A stretch of 64,000 bases of DNA. It comes from Lacrimispora indolis DSM 755. GTDB taxonomy: Bacteria; Bacillota; Clostridia; Lachnospirales; Lachnospiraceae. Below the pieces are notes generated by a model that worked only from the letters and a program-made list of their open reading frames with translations, did not search any database and was not told the DNA's origin. How positions within the stretch are numbered: position 1 is the first letter of the stretch; the number at the start of each line of letters is the position of its first letter. The stretch lies in the NCBI RefSeq assembly GCF_000526995.1, contig NZ_AZUI01000001.1, positions 5,436,001-5,500,000 on the forward strand, written 5' to 3'. Shown here piece after piece: positions 55,830-64,000 of this stretch. Made by a program: the position numbers and the translations under genes.

Positions 55830-56645
55830 TTAATTGCTATTTGCGATTTTTATCATAGCTGTTAATGCTCTATAGATATCAATAATTGTTTTTCCACTAT
55901 ATAATACAATATTGGGGCTAACAAGCTCTGTTCCAGGCATTATTGATGCTGATTCGGCTTGACCGCTGTTAAGGAAAGTAACTCTCATTTCAAGTGGCCC
56001 TTGTATTTTTATAGGGTTAATATTTCTTGCATTCAATAAAGCCACTTTACTTTTTTCCATTATTTTTTCAGATGCTACAGATGGTGTTAAACATTTTGCT
56101 GCATATCTTCCATATGATGTTTTGACTACAACTGTTTCAATTGCAGAATTTATGTCTTTTACTTCCTGCTCCAGAATGTTGTCACCTGATACTAAAACAA
56201 CTGGAACATTAAAATGACCTGCAACACATGCATTCATATAAAACTCTCCAGCATCTTTACCATTTATATTTATATTTGAAATCACACCTCCATGAAAAGA
56301 GTGACTCAAAACCCCACTTACATTCATCCTGGAATGATAGCCTATAAATATTGCTGCATCAAACGATGAATCTAATCCTTCCATCATTGCACCCTTATGC
56401 GATGGACCAGTAATTAATTGAGCTTTACTGTTTAAAGATTCTATAAGTATATTAGTTCCGACACCATGAAGATCATTTACAACAATTTCTGTTGCACCAA
56501 TCTCAATTGCTCCTTCGATAGCGGCATTGACCTCTTGAGTCATAAGTTCTCTTGATCTCTGATAATCCCGCTCCCCAGGTAATACCTGATTAATAGCCGT
56601 AATTCCGCTTATGCCTTCAATATCTGATGAAATATATATCTTCAC
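55830..56645 (-). CDS. M55-family D-aminopeptidase (DppA-like)
   Basis: 271 residues, start GTG at 56645 preceded by AAAGGTG. M55 metal ligands: SSDIEGISG (Asp8, Glu10), VNDLHGVGTNILI, and FIGYHSRMNVSGVLSHSFHG with its histidines. DppA is a zinc D-aminopeptidase releasing D-amino acids from peptides in the cytoplasm. No DppB-E transporter is nearby. Confidence 0.9.
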   Translation of the reverse strand: MKIYISSDIEGISGITAINQVLPGERDYQRSRELMTQEVNAAIEGAIEIGATEIVVNDLHGVGTNILIESLNSKAQLITGPSHKGAMMEGLDSSFDAAIFIGYHSRMNVSGVLSHSFHGGVISNININGKDAGEFYMNACVAGHFNVPVVLVSGDNILEQEVKDINSAIETVVVKTSYGRYAAKCLTPSVASEKIMEKSKVALLNARNINPIKIQGPLEMRVTFLNSGQAESASIMPGTELVSPNIVLYSGKTIIDIYRALTAMIKIANSN

Positions 56646-57033
56646 AATATCACACCTTTCATATTAATCTTTAATTAAGTATTAAAAAGGAAAAATTCCA
56701 TACCCCCTTTGAATAAGTACTGCCAAACAAATGCAATTTAATAGTATCTTAGAAAAAAGTATTAAACTCACTCAACAACGTCTTTTCTAAAAAATACTTG
56801 CAAGGTTATACATAATCGCTAAACTGTGTTATCTTCCCTTTTGACCACAATATGTTATCATTACCATTGTTTCATCATTCCTATAGACGGACGTTTTATA
56901 TTACATGACAGAAGTAAACTGATGGATTCTTAGATGGGGTAAGATTTTCCCCCACCTGTTGCCGTTTCCCCTGCAATATCTTTTAATTAATGGCAAAGCC
57001 AATTGCCCGACCTTACAAATTGGAAGTTGTTTA
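56646..57033. other. Intergenic region with repeat copy H (56845-56960)
   Basis: About 390 bp. CCACAATATGTTATCATTAC, then CATTCCTATAGACGGACG and GGGGTAAGATTTTCCCCCAC align with copy G and with 63699-63744. The first 200 bp next to the DppA start must hold its promoter; none is obvious. Confidence 0.45.
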
Positions 57034-57396
57034 TCAAACAAACTCAATTACTTCAATCTCATTTCTATCAATATCATTCAGACGAGTTTCATAAGTACCC
57101 CAGTCATATCTAATTGCATCGGACAATACGACACTTTTCTCTCTCATGTGTTCAATTGTAGAATCGAGGTTTGGGGCATGAAAAACAAAAGATTGATGTC
57201 CAGTTGGTTCTAGATTACACCTTTTTCAATCCTATATACAAATCATAGGTATATTTTCGAAAAAGCCAAAATAAACACTATTTGTATTATCATCATCTGT
57301 TTTGATAATCGGTATTTCTAATATTTGTGTATAATATTCAATAAGCTCTTCTGTTTTTTCGGAGAAAATATGTGTACAGTAATATCCTGTTATCAT
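57034..57396 (-). pseudogene. VOC/glyoxalase-family gene, broken by two nonsense codons
   Basis: From an ATG at 57396 (AGAGAGGTGAG before it), about 120 codons in one frame. The first half reads THIFSEKTEELIEYYTQILE up to PMICI, then TAG and TGA (57234-57232, 57228-57226), then EPTGHQSFVFHAPNLDSTIE to DRNEIEVIEFV. Both halves fit one VOC domain, so it is a recent loss of function. It lies next to the intact VOC gene. Confidence 0.85.
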
Positions 57397-57433
57397 TATC
57401 TCACCTCTCTCAAATTTCGATATAACTGGGAAT

Positions 57434-57850
57434 TTATGTTTCATTCGTACTACCGATTTCAAGTAGATTTCCCTCAGGGTCGGTAATATAAAAGTTGCGA
57501 ATGCCAAAAGGATAGGTGATAGGTTCGCCTGTAGGAAATTGTAGACCCAGCTTTGATAACCGCTCATATTCCATATCCACATCAGCAAAGCTGGGTAACC
57601 AAAGGGCAATTTCAAACGTCTGATTGATTCCTTTTGGTGGAATATAGCTTTCCCCGATTGCCTTCACGAACTCTTTCCTACTATACATAAATAGGGATAA
57701 CAAACCGCTTTTAGTTTCAAACTCTGCGAAATCCCCACCAGTCCACTCCGTATAAAAGCCTAAAATATCTCTGTAGAACCGAACCATACTGTCTATATCG
57801 TCAACTAATAGACCCGCACCTATCCTTACATCTTTTCCGTTCAAAATCAT
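57434..57850 (-). CDS. VOC-family (glyoxalase-like) protein
   Basis: 138 residues from the ATG at 57850 with AAGGAGCTG directly before it; the longer frame upstream is not used. VOC fold: GAGLLVDDIDSMVRFYRDIL, then FAEFETKSGLLSLFM and the end ITDPEGNLLEIGS with the metal-site Glu. The family covers glyoxalases, dioxygenases and resistance proteins, and the function is unknown. Not related in sequence to the adjacent VOC pseudogene beyond the fold. Confidence 0.88.
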   Translation of the reverse strand: MILNGKDVRIGAGLLVDDIDSMVRFYRDILGFYTEWTGGDFAEFETKSGLLSLFMYSRKEFVKAIGESYIPPKGINQTFEIALWLPSFADVDMEYERLSKLGLQFPTGEPITYPFGIRNFYITDPEGNLLEIGSTNET

Positions 57851-57942
57851 CAGCTCCTTTATATTTAGAAATTTAATTTGCAAATTCCAATTTATCTCTA
57901 AGCCACAAGACAAAAGTGCTTATTCTACAAAATTCAAACCTT

Positions 57943-58195
57943 GTACCAAAACGTTTATTTCCCTTACCCCACCACGGTAATCGGAAACATATTTCACCTT
58001 GCTCAATCACAAAAGCACACCTACATATCCTGCCCAAATCCCTGAAACCCTTTGATTTACTAGGCTTTCCGCTTCAGCAACACCACTGTCTACACATTCC
58101 TGTAGACGAAACTTTTATACTACATGGCATATCAGATTATGTAAATTTGGAGCGAGGTAAAATATTACCCCATCTCTTACAGGTTATTCGCAGTT
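57943..58195 (-). repeat. Dispersed 3'-flanking repeat, copy G (extended)
   Basis: The right part has CATTCCTGTAGACGAAACTT; the left part shares about 150 bp with 59150-59300 (AAAACGTTTAT, CCTTACCCCACCACGGTAA, CACAAAAGCACACCTA, AAACCCTTTGATT). It lies directly downstream of the 295-residue unknown gene, in its orientation. Confidence 0.7.
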
Positions 58196-58212
58196 GACTA
58201 TTTTTAATATTT

Positions 58213-59100
58213 TTAAGGAATTGGATATATTATATTCCAGTTAATATCTGGTTTGAAATAATCATCTGAAAGTATTTCATCATTCTCTGATAACCATGCA
58301 CCAAAAAAATCTTCTGTCATTCCTTCGGTTAGTGTAAAAATTATTGATGCGGGAAATTTTCGTTTCCGTTTTATATAATCAATACGATATAAATCTTCAG
58401 AATCTATAATTGAAGAATATGTATACGCCTCTACTAAATCACAAAGCTCGGCTTTTTGCCATGTGTTTAAGGCAACTTGACGTTGTTCTTCTGTTTTTAA
58501 ATAATGCTTTTCTATATAGTTCTGAATTCTAAATCCCGTCAATTCAGCTAACTCTGCTACAATTCCACAACATCCTACAACATTCTCAAAAACAATTTTT
58601 CTTTGATAACCATTAGCAGGAAACGCATAAGAAAAAAGTTCTCTATCATTCCGTAATTCCTCAATTTTTGTGTAAATTTCAAACGAAAGATTTAAATTTA
58701 ATTTAGCAATAATATCTTTAGTTATTGTAGAAAGTTTAGAATGCGAAATTCGGGATAATTTTTCAATACTACTCCAAGGTTGATGTGGATCCACAAAAAC
58801 TAATGATCTGGATATATTAAATAAAGCGTAATAAAGGAGATACGGTACTGCAATAAAAGCATTATGCTCAATACAATAAGATGCCGTATTTAACATCAAT
58901 GTTGAAGCCATTACCATTTTTGCTGACTTATATGTTCTTATTATCCATTCTACATTGAGATGGCTGTCCCACCCATTATTACAAAGCTTTGAGAAATTTG
59001 AATCTACCCAACGTGTATACTTTTTAACCTCTTCATGACTAATATTTTTCCGTTCTAAATAATTAAAATCAAAATAAAAGTGCTCTGGCTCATATCTCAT
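58213..59100 (-). CDS. Unknown protein, possibly HEPN-like
   Basis: 295 residues, GGATTAG before the ATG. Not recognised. It looks largely helical and soluble, with aromatic-rich segments (YLLYYALFNISRSLVF, about 95-110) and ISHSKLSTITKDI, which recall HEPN nucleases, but no clear R-x4-H was seen. The C-terminus (FFGAWLSENDEILSDDY) is acidic. It sits between two copies of the dispersed repeat, as a separate cassette-like unit. Base composition is AT-rich. Confidence 0.6.
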   Translation of the reverse strand: MRYEPEHFYFDFNYLERKNISHEEVKKYTRWVDSNFSKLCNNGWDSHLNVEWIIRTYKSAKMVMASTLMLNTASYCIEHNAFIAVPYLLYYALFNISRSLVFVDPHQPWSSIEKLSRISHSKLSTITKDIIAKLNLNLSFEIYTKIEELRNDRELFSYAFPANGYQRKIVFENVVGCCGIVAELAELTGFRIQNYIEKHYLKTEEQRQVALNTWQKAELCDLVEAYTYSSIIDSEDLYRIDYIKRKRKFPASIIFTLTEGMTEDFFGAWLSENDEILSDDYFKPDINWNIIYPIP

Positions 59101-59149
59101 TTTCTAATCCTTTTATTGGCATTATTAAGCCATTAAAAGTAAGCCCCCT

Positions 59150-59372
59150 TTCTTTTACCAAAACGTTTATTCTCCTTACCCCACCACGGTAACCCAAAAT
59201 ATATTTCACCCCAATTAACCACAAAAGCACACCTAAATATCTCGCCTAAACTCCCTAAACCCTTTGATTACTGGCTTTTCTTCTCCAGCAATACTATGGT
59301 TTCGACATTCCCTGTTTCTGTAATTCGGATGACCATTGCACCTAGTATCCCCTTGGCGTCAGGCTGTTTTTA
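59150..59372 (-). repeat. Dispersed 3'-flanking repeat, copy C (longest)
   Basis: The minus strand has CGCCAAGGGGATACTAGGTG, CAATGGTCATCCGAATTACA, GAAACAGGGAATGTCGAAAC and TTGCTGGAGAAGAAAAGCCA, then the 150-bp part shared with copy G. The IS66 element inserted just beyond. With IS66 removed it would lie directly downstream of the gene at 62006. Confidence 0.75.
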
Positions 59373-59520
59373 GCAATTTTACCACCTTGTCCGTAAGCGC
59401 TTAATAAAACAGTGCTTATTATATAATGATTAAGATCCATGTCATAATTAATTCCATATAATTAGAGCTTTTTGAGTTATAGTTTTTCAAGTTTTTCAAG
59501 CTCTAGGAATGGAGGCATTT

Positions 59521-59880
59521 ATGGATCAAGTTACTCAAACAAAAGTTTTATTCCGCAGAGAACAATGGAAAAAGATCATTGCGGAATGCCAGGCCAGTGG
59601 CCTTCCCGTTAAGACCTGGTGTGACCAGAATGGTTTCAAAGAACAGTCCTATTATTATTACCTTAAGAAGATTCGTGAACAGGAAATCGAAAAGATTCCT
59701 GTAGCACTGCCTGATCCAATGGAGAAACCGGTTTTATTTAAAAAGTTGGAGGTGCAAACACCTATTCATACACAAGCTGCTGTAATCATACATCTTCCGG
59801 CTGCATCACTTGAAATACACAATGGTGCCACGCAGCAGATCATTGAGACTGTGCTCCTTGCACTGAACTGCTTATGTTAG
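59521..59880 (+). CDS. tnpA: IS66 TnpA
   Basis: 119 residues from the ATG at 59521 (GGAGG five bases before; the ATG at 59509 lacks this). HTH-type accessory protein of IS66: FRREQWKKIIAECQASGLPV, KTWCDQNGFKEQSYYYYLKK. Overlaps tnpB by 7 bp. Confidence 0.92.
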   Translation: MDQVTQTKVLFRREQWKKIIAECQASGLPVKTWCDQNGFKEQSYYYYLKKIREQEIEKIPVALPDPMEKPVLFKKLEVQTPIHTQAAVIIHLPAASLEIHNGATQQIIETVLLALNCLC

Positions 59881-60230
59881 GAGATATTACTATTGCAAAG
59901 GACATTTACATTGCCTGCGGTTATACCGATATGCGTAAGTCGATTGACGGACTTGCCGCTGTCGTACAGGAGCAGTTTCACTTAAATCCTTTTACCCCAT
60001 CACTTTACCTATTCTGTGGAAAACGCCGTGACAGGATCAAATGCCTGCTGTGGGAAGGAGATGGATTCTGCCTTTTATACAAGCGCCTGGAGAATGGAAG
60101 CTTCCGCTGGCCGCGCTCGGAGGAAGACGTAAAGCCTATCACATGGCAACAGTTCCGCTGGCTGATGGAAGGTCTTGAACTGGAACAGAAAACGGTTATT
60201 CTGCCAGCTAAACCGGCTTCGTTCTGTTAG
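59874..60230 (+). CDS. tnpB: IS66 TnpB
   Basis: 118 residues with the Orf2 signature YIACGYTDMRKSIDGLAAVV, LYLFCGKRRDRIKCLLWEG and RWPRSEEDVKPITWQQFRWL. Required accessory protein of IS66 transposition. Intact. Confidence 0.94.
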   Translation: MLGDITIAKDIYIACGYTDMRKSIDGLAAVVQEQFHLNPFTPSLYLFCGKRRDRIKCLLWEGDGFCLLYKRLENGSFRWPRSEEDVKPITWQQFRWLMEGLELEQKTVILPAKPASFC

Positions 60231-60320
60231 CTTCCAGTGCCAGAAAAGCCTGTATTCACTGGCTTTTTAGCTACTTTTGTGGTATAATTATTGTATCAAA
60301 AATATAGGGTTGAAACTATA

Positions 60321-61861
60321 ATGGACAATAAAGAGGCTTATATCATGCACCTCGAAAACACAATACAAGACCTACAGAATCAGATAAGCAACTTAAATGA
60401 AATAGTCCTGTTTCTCCGTAAAGAGAAGTTTGGTTCTTCCAGTGAAAAAACTCCAAAGGAAGAAATCGATGGTCAGCTTTCTTTATTCAACGAAGCTGAA
60501 ATGGAAGCAGATGCTTCTCTTCCTGAGCCTATAGTAAAGGACGTCAAAGGTTATAAACGTAAAAATACAAAAACCAAACGCGAAGAACTGATCAAAGATC
60601 TTCCTATAAGAGAAGTTCCGTGTACACTACCAGAAGATGAGCAGTTCTGTGATCAGTGTGGTACACCATTAAAAGTACTTGGTACACAGGTTCTGCGTGA
60701 AGAGCTGGAATACATTCCGGCAAAACTTCGGATCGTCAGGTACATACAGACTGTTTATGAATGTTCGAAATGTAAGCGCTCTGAGCATCCATATATTGTG
60801 AAGGCAGAAACTCCAACATCACTTATGAATCATTCCCTTGCATCTGCGAGTTCCGTGGCAAATGTCATGTACCAAAAGTATGTCAATAGCATCCCTCTTT
60901 ACCGACAGGAAAAGGATTGGGAACAGCTGGGGATTGCTCTAAGCAGAGCAACTATGGCTAACTGGATTATTCGATGCTCGGATGACTATTTTAAACCAAT
61001 CATCGACCACCTTCAGCAAAAGCTGTTGGAACGCGATATTCTCCATTGCGATGAAACGCCTGTCCAAGTCCTTAAGGAGGAGGGTAAGAAACCACAGACG
61101 AAATCTTACATGTGGTTATACTGTACCGGTAATGATGGAAAAGAACCAATTGTTCTTTACGATTACCAGCCTTCCCGAAACGGGGACAATGCAGTAAACT
61201 TCCTGAAGAACTTCAAAGGGTATGTCCATTCAGATGGATACTCCGGATACAACAAACTTTCCGGAATAACCCGTTGCGGCTGTTGGGCTCACCTACGAAG
61301 AAAATTTGTAGAAGCCATCTCTACAAAGAAAGCCGAGGGGGCTTCATTGACTCAGGCTGAAATCGGAAGGGATTACTGCAATCAGCTTTTTAAAATCGAA
61401 GAAGGATTAAAAGATCTTACCACAGAAGAACGATTAAGCAAGCGTCTTGAACTAGAAAAACCAGTTCTTGAGGCCTTTTGGTGTTGGCTTGATAACCTTA
61501 ATTATCTCAAGGGATCTGCCCTTGGAAAGGCAGTTGTCTATGCAAAGAACCAGAAACCTTACATGGAGAATTATCTTCTTGATGGGAGATGTTCCATTTC
61601 AAACAATGCAGCTGAAAATGCCATTCGTCCATTTACCGTGGGGCGAAAAAACTGGCTGTTCGCAGACACTCCAAAAGGAGCGAATGCGTCTGCTGCTGTA
61701 TACAGTACGTCGAGACCGCAAAAGCAAATGGTCTTAATGTATATACCTACTTAGAGTATTTATTACTTTACATGCCTGACACTGATTGGCGAAACCATCC
61801 AGAATTACTTGATGATCTGATGCCGTGGTCAGCGGATGTACAAAGTGAATGTAAGAGGTAA
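60321..61861 (+). pseudogene. tnpC: IS66 transposase TnpC, frameshifted near the C-terminus
   Basis: From the ATG at 60321. The N-terminal zinc region has CDQCGTPLKVLG and CSKCKRSEHPY; the DDE core has LHCDETPVQVLKEEGK, YVHSDGYSGYNKLSG and RCSISNNAAENAIRPFTVGR. At about 61705 the frame slips: the original frame ends at 61754 in PQKQMVLMYIPT, while the normal IS66 tail (VETAKANGLNVYTYLEYLL, PDTDWRNHPELL) continues one frame over to the stop at 61861. The core lies before the slip, so partial activity is possible. Confidence 0.9.
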
Positions 61862-62005
61862 GGCTCAGGGTTGGTTATTATAACTGATCCTGTTTTTAAT
61901 TTTAAAGGCACTCTTTTATTAAGCGCTTACCCTTGTCCTTGACAAGCATCATTATTTCTGAGTTTCAGTATTTTTCCTTTCTGTTAAATGTTTGAATATC
62001 CATAA

Positions 62006-62623
62006 CTATTTATTATAATTTTTTACACAAAAATACTTTTCCTGTGTAAAGATTTTAGACAGAACAGGTGGTATATTGTCTAATACCGTTTGTTTTGTTA
62101 TTTGAAACGCTTTGTTCATACCTAGCATATTGCTAATTTCGCTATTTGATCTCTTATCACTTAGTATCCTGAATAATTGTTGAAAGAATGCTGGCACAGA
62201 TACAATCGCTCCATCACGAAGCATATTATCCAAATAAAATCGCATCATATTTTCAAAAGATACTATACCATCTTTATATTCAATCATAAGAAGCTCGCTT
62301 TCTCCCGAATATTTCCAGGTGCTATACTGCTCAAGCTCGTTAATAAAATTAATAAACACCCTATCACTAAATGACCAATCAATACCATCTATTTTAGTAA
62401 CTACCCTTCCATCAGGATAACTCCCATACCAATAAGCCCCATATCCCGGTAAATAAAAATTTTTACTTTTTCCACTAAGGTGATGGTAATGATTTAGACT
62501 TTTCAAGATATCTTCACCTACCTCTAACTCAGGTCTTGTAATAAGAATTCCAATTGTATCTTCTTTAATTTGATTATTATTTATATCTCTTAACATTTCC
62601 TGGTATGTAATTGCTTCTAACAT
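62006..62623 (-). CDS. Unknown protein
   Basis: 205 residues; GGAGATAGGGTG before the ATG. Not recognised. Soluble and mixed alpha/beta; the N-terminal part has ITRPELEVGEDILKSLNHYH and YLPGYGAYWYGSYP, an aromatic-rich stretch. The C-terminal half is helical (FFQQLFRILSDKRSNSEISN). The gene stands alone downstream of an XRE regulator and beside mobile DNA. It could be an accessory or defence gene; there is no direct evidence. Confidence 0.6.
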   Translation of the reverse strand: MLEAITYQEMLRDINNNQIKEDTIGILITRPELEVGEDILKSLNHYHHLSGKSKNFYLPGYGAYWYGSYPDGRVVTKIDGIDWSFSDRVFINFINELEQYSTWKYSGESELLMIEYKDGIVSFENMMRFYLDNMLRDGAIVSVPAFFQQLFRILSDKRSNSEISNMLGMNKAFQITKQTVLDNIPPVLSKIFTQEKYFCVKNYNK

Positions 62624-62795
62624 ATTGTCACCCTATCTCCATATTAAATATAGTATAAAATATCAAATATTCCTTGTTTTATATTTTTATAAATTTTTCT
62701 ATAAGATAAAAAATAATACTTATAAAAGATTAATTTATGACCATAATTGAAGTGGCGGTATTTTACTTTAAATCTTGTTTTATTAATACATTTAT

Positions 62796-63392
62796 TTATG
62801 GACTTTCTCTGATAAAATCCTTCAAAAATTCAGGTAAATATTGCTCACATATATCTGCTCGTACTATTGCCTCTCCCCCATATATTAAGAAAACAGTAGC
62901 ATCTAGCTCACTATTAATAACCATAGGTTTTCCCATAACTTGTGTACAAGTTTCTATCGCTTCCTTTGGCTTTACTGGTCGTAATCTTCTGATTTCTAAT
63001 TTATATTTATCATCTGCCCATCCTACCCATTGAGTTTGTCCTCCAATATAATCATCTTTCAAATTAATCCAAAAATACGTCGCTTCTTTTTTTATTTCAT
63101 AATTATTCAAACACTTCAAATAATGGCTGTATAATTGATTGTAACCGTCTTCTCCCTTTAATTTATACTCGCGCTCCTCTATCTCTTCTTTATAGCCCTT
63201 CAATCCAAGCAAATAATCTGCGGAAACATTAAAAAATGTTGCAAGTTTAACTAAAGCATAAGTGTCTGGCCTATATCCTCCCTCATACCTTTGTATTGAT
63301 TTCATTGTGACGTCTAACTGTCTTGCAAGATTTTCTTGAGTGAGTCCAGCTGCCACTCTCAATTCTTTTATTTTTTTTGCAAATGACTCCAT
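62796..63392 (-). CDS. XRE-family regulator with unknown C-terminal domain
   Basis: 198 residues; AAAGGAGGGG before the ATG. Cro/CI HTH at 1-65 (LRVAAGLTQENLARQLDVTM, KSIQRYEGGYRPDTYAL, NVSADYLLGLKG). The remaining 130 residues (LKDDYIGGQTQWVGWADDKY) are not recognised and may sense a ligand. It is 170 bp upstream of the unknown 205-residue gene on the same strand, so the two may form a pair. Confidence 0.85.
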   Translation of the reverse strand: MESFAKKIKELRVAAGLTQENLARQLDVTMKSIQRYEGGYRPDTYALVKLATFFNVSADYLLGLKGYKEEIEEREYKLKGEDGYNQLYSHYLKCLNNYEIKKEATYFWINLKDDYIGGQTQWVGWADDKYKLEIRRLRPVKPKEAIETCTQVMGKPMVINSELDATVFLIYGGEAIVRADICEQYLPEFLKDFIRESP

Positions 63393-63889
63393 ATTTTCCC
63401 CTCCTTTATGCTCTGATTATATCGTATTTGGCACGGGATTAGTAGAGACACTTTTGTCTTAAAAAAGAGAAGGAAATAACTATGGGGGAAATTTAGTCAA
63501 TAAATTCCCAATTAAGATAATTTTTTCACCTCTCCTATTTATTAATTTAAAAAGGTTTTATCTTCAAACATCTTATGCCATCCGTGGACACAGCGAAAAA
63601 ACGGGGCCCAAAATCGCATTTTTCAGCTCCGTTTTTCCTCATTTTCAAGCAAAAAAACACAACATCTTGTGATCTAATCCTGATTTTCGTCCTTATTACT
63701 ACAATATGTCATCCTTATCACCGTTTCAACATTTCTGGAGTGTGTAAAAAAGATTATAGGAAAGCATGATTATGCCTGATGACGTATAATTAATTTCGCA
63801 AATTTAATTTCATAAAAATAGACATGGTCTATAGCCGTTTGGTAGAATTAAGTTACCACACAAAATACTCTCAAAGGAGGCTATAGAAC
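63393..63889. other. Gene-free region with repeat copy I and the IS256 left end
   Basis: About 500 bp. CTACAATATGTCATCCTTATCACC (63699 on; given here as two motifs CTACAATATG and TCATCCTTATCACC) matches copy H. Bases 63818-63850 (AATAGACATGGTCTATAGCC-like) are probably the terminal repeat of the IS256-type element that begins here. Confidence 0.45.
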
Positions 63890-64000
63890 ATGTCTGATAA
63901 TATTATACAATTAAATCAGGAACTTATCCATAACGAATTGAAAGATTTAGTACGCAACAGCGTTGAGGAAACCCTCAATGCCTTGCTGGATCATGAAGCA
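63890..64000 (+). CDS. IS256-family transposase, N-terminal start (cut by window edge)
   Basis: 37 codons, ATG at 63890 with AAAGGAGG ten bases before. The N-terminus (IIQLNQELIHNELKDLVRNS, VEETLNALLDHEA) matches IS256-type transposases. The catalytic part lies outside the window. Confidence 0.88.
   Translation, partial: MSDNIIQLNQELIHNELKDLVRNSVEETLNALLDHEA

Larger units (their letters stand above)
59393..61930. mobile_element. IS66-family insertion sequence with 8-bp target duplication
   Basis: 2,538 bp. Terminal repeats: GTAAGCGCTTAATAAAACAG on the left and GTAAGCGCTTAATAAAAGAG on the minus strand at the right. The 8 bases CCTTGTCC occur directly on both sides (59385-59392, 61931-61938), as IS66 makes. 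Three genes tnpA, tnpB and tnpC. The perfect duplication indicates a fairly recent insertion. Confidence 0.95.

Noticed and set aside
57232..57615. 127-codon minus-strand frame overlapping the VOC genes
   Set aside because: Its first part is an out-of-frame reading of the intact VOC gene; only the part from 57396 is real, as the VOC pseudogene.
57916..58197. 93-codon plus-strand frame
   Set aside because: It falls entirely within repeat copy G and lacks a ribosome site; the same DNA recurs elsewhere without the frame.

Overview
The window reads as chromosome of an anaerobic, low-GC Clostridia bacterium, most likely a gut Lachnospiraceae. This is inferred from AT-rich intergenic DNA, strong AGGAGG ribosome sites, a ferredoxin-dependent 2-oxoacid oxidoreductase, a mannose-family PTS, split transketolases, the DUF2975/YozG pair, and IS66, IS30 and IS256 elements. 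Almost every gene lies on the minus strand. No rRNA, tRNA or CRISPR was seen.

Left third (1-33.1 kb): carbon metabolism. A truncated zinc alcohol dehydrogenase at the left edge has a textbook sigma-54 promoter and a perfect palindrome, next to its likely activator, a PAS/AAA+/Fis protein. An AraC regulator and an MFS exporter follow. A PTS operon (EIIAB, EIIC, EIID, a SIS isomerase, CutC) lies beside an RpiR-type regulator. Next come a 2-oxoacid:ferredoxin oxidoreductase pair and a large catabolic cluster: DASS carboxylate transporter, fused FeS-molybdopterin hydroxylase with its FAD subunit, alcohol dehydrogenase, IolD-like ring-cleaving TPP enzyme, RpiB-like isomerase, split transketolase, (methyl)malonate-semialdehyde dehydrogenase and a LysR regulator. 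This looks like an uncharacterised route for a cyclic polyol or acid. A second unit holds another split transketolase, a transaldolase/F6P aldolase and a ROK regulator.

Middle (33.2-38.5 kb): a three-gene operon encoding a TerB-N/TerB-C protein, a BrxD-type (DUF2791) ATPase and a BrxH-like DEAD/DEVH helicase. It is a probable phage-defence module with no other BREX gene nearby. A transglutaminase-like exported protein and a decayed serine recombinase follow.

40.2-50.5 kb: a full P19/FTR1 iron-uptake operon (short AraC regulator, small protein, DUF4418, two ABC transporters, FTR1 permease, P19 lipoprotein, DUF2318, flavinylated lipoprotein). Its promoter carries a DtxR-like palindrome.

Right end (50.5-64 kb): accessory and decaying DNA, with the YozG/DUF2975 pair, an IS30 element between 75-bp direct repeats, a nitrilase/DppA pair, an intact VOC gene next to a VOC pseudogene, two unrecognised proteins, an XRE regulator, an IS66 element with a perfect 8-bp target duplication, and the start of an IS256-type transposase. 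A diverged repeat family recurs just downstream of many accessory genes, always in the same orientation as the gene.
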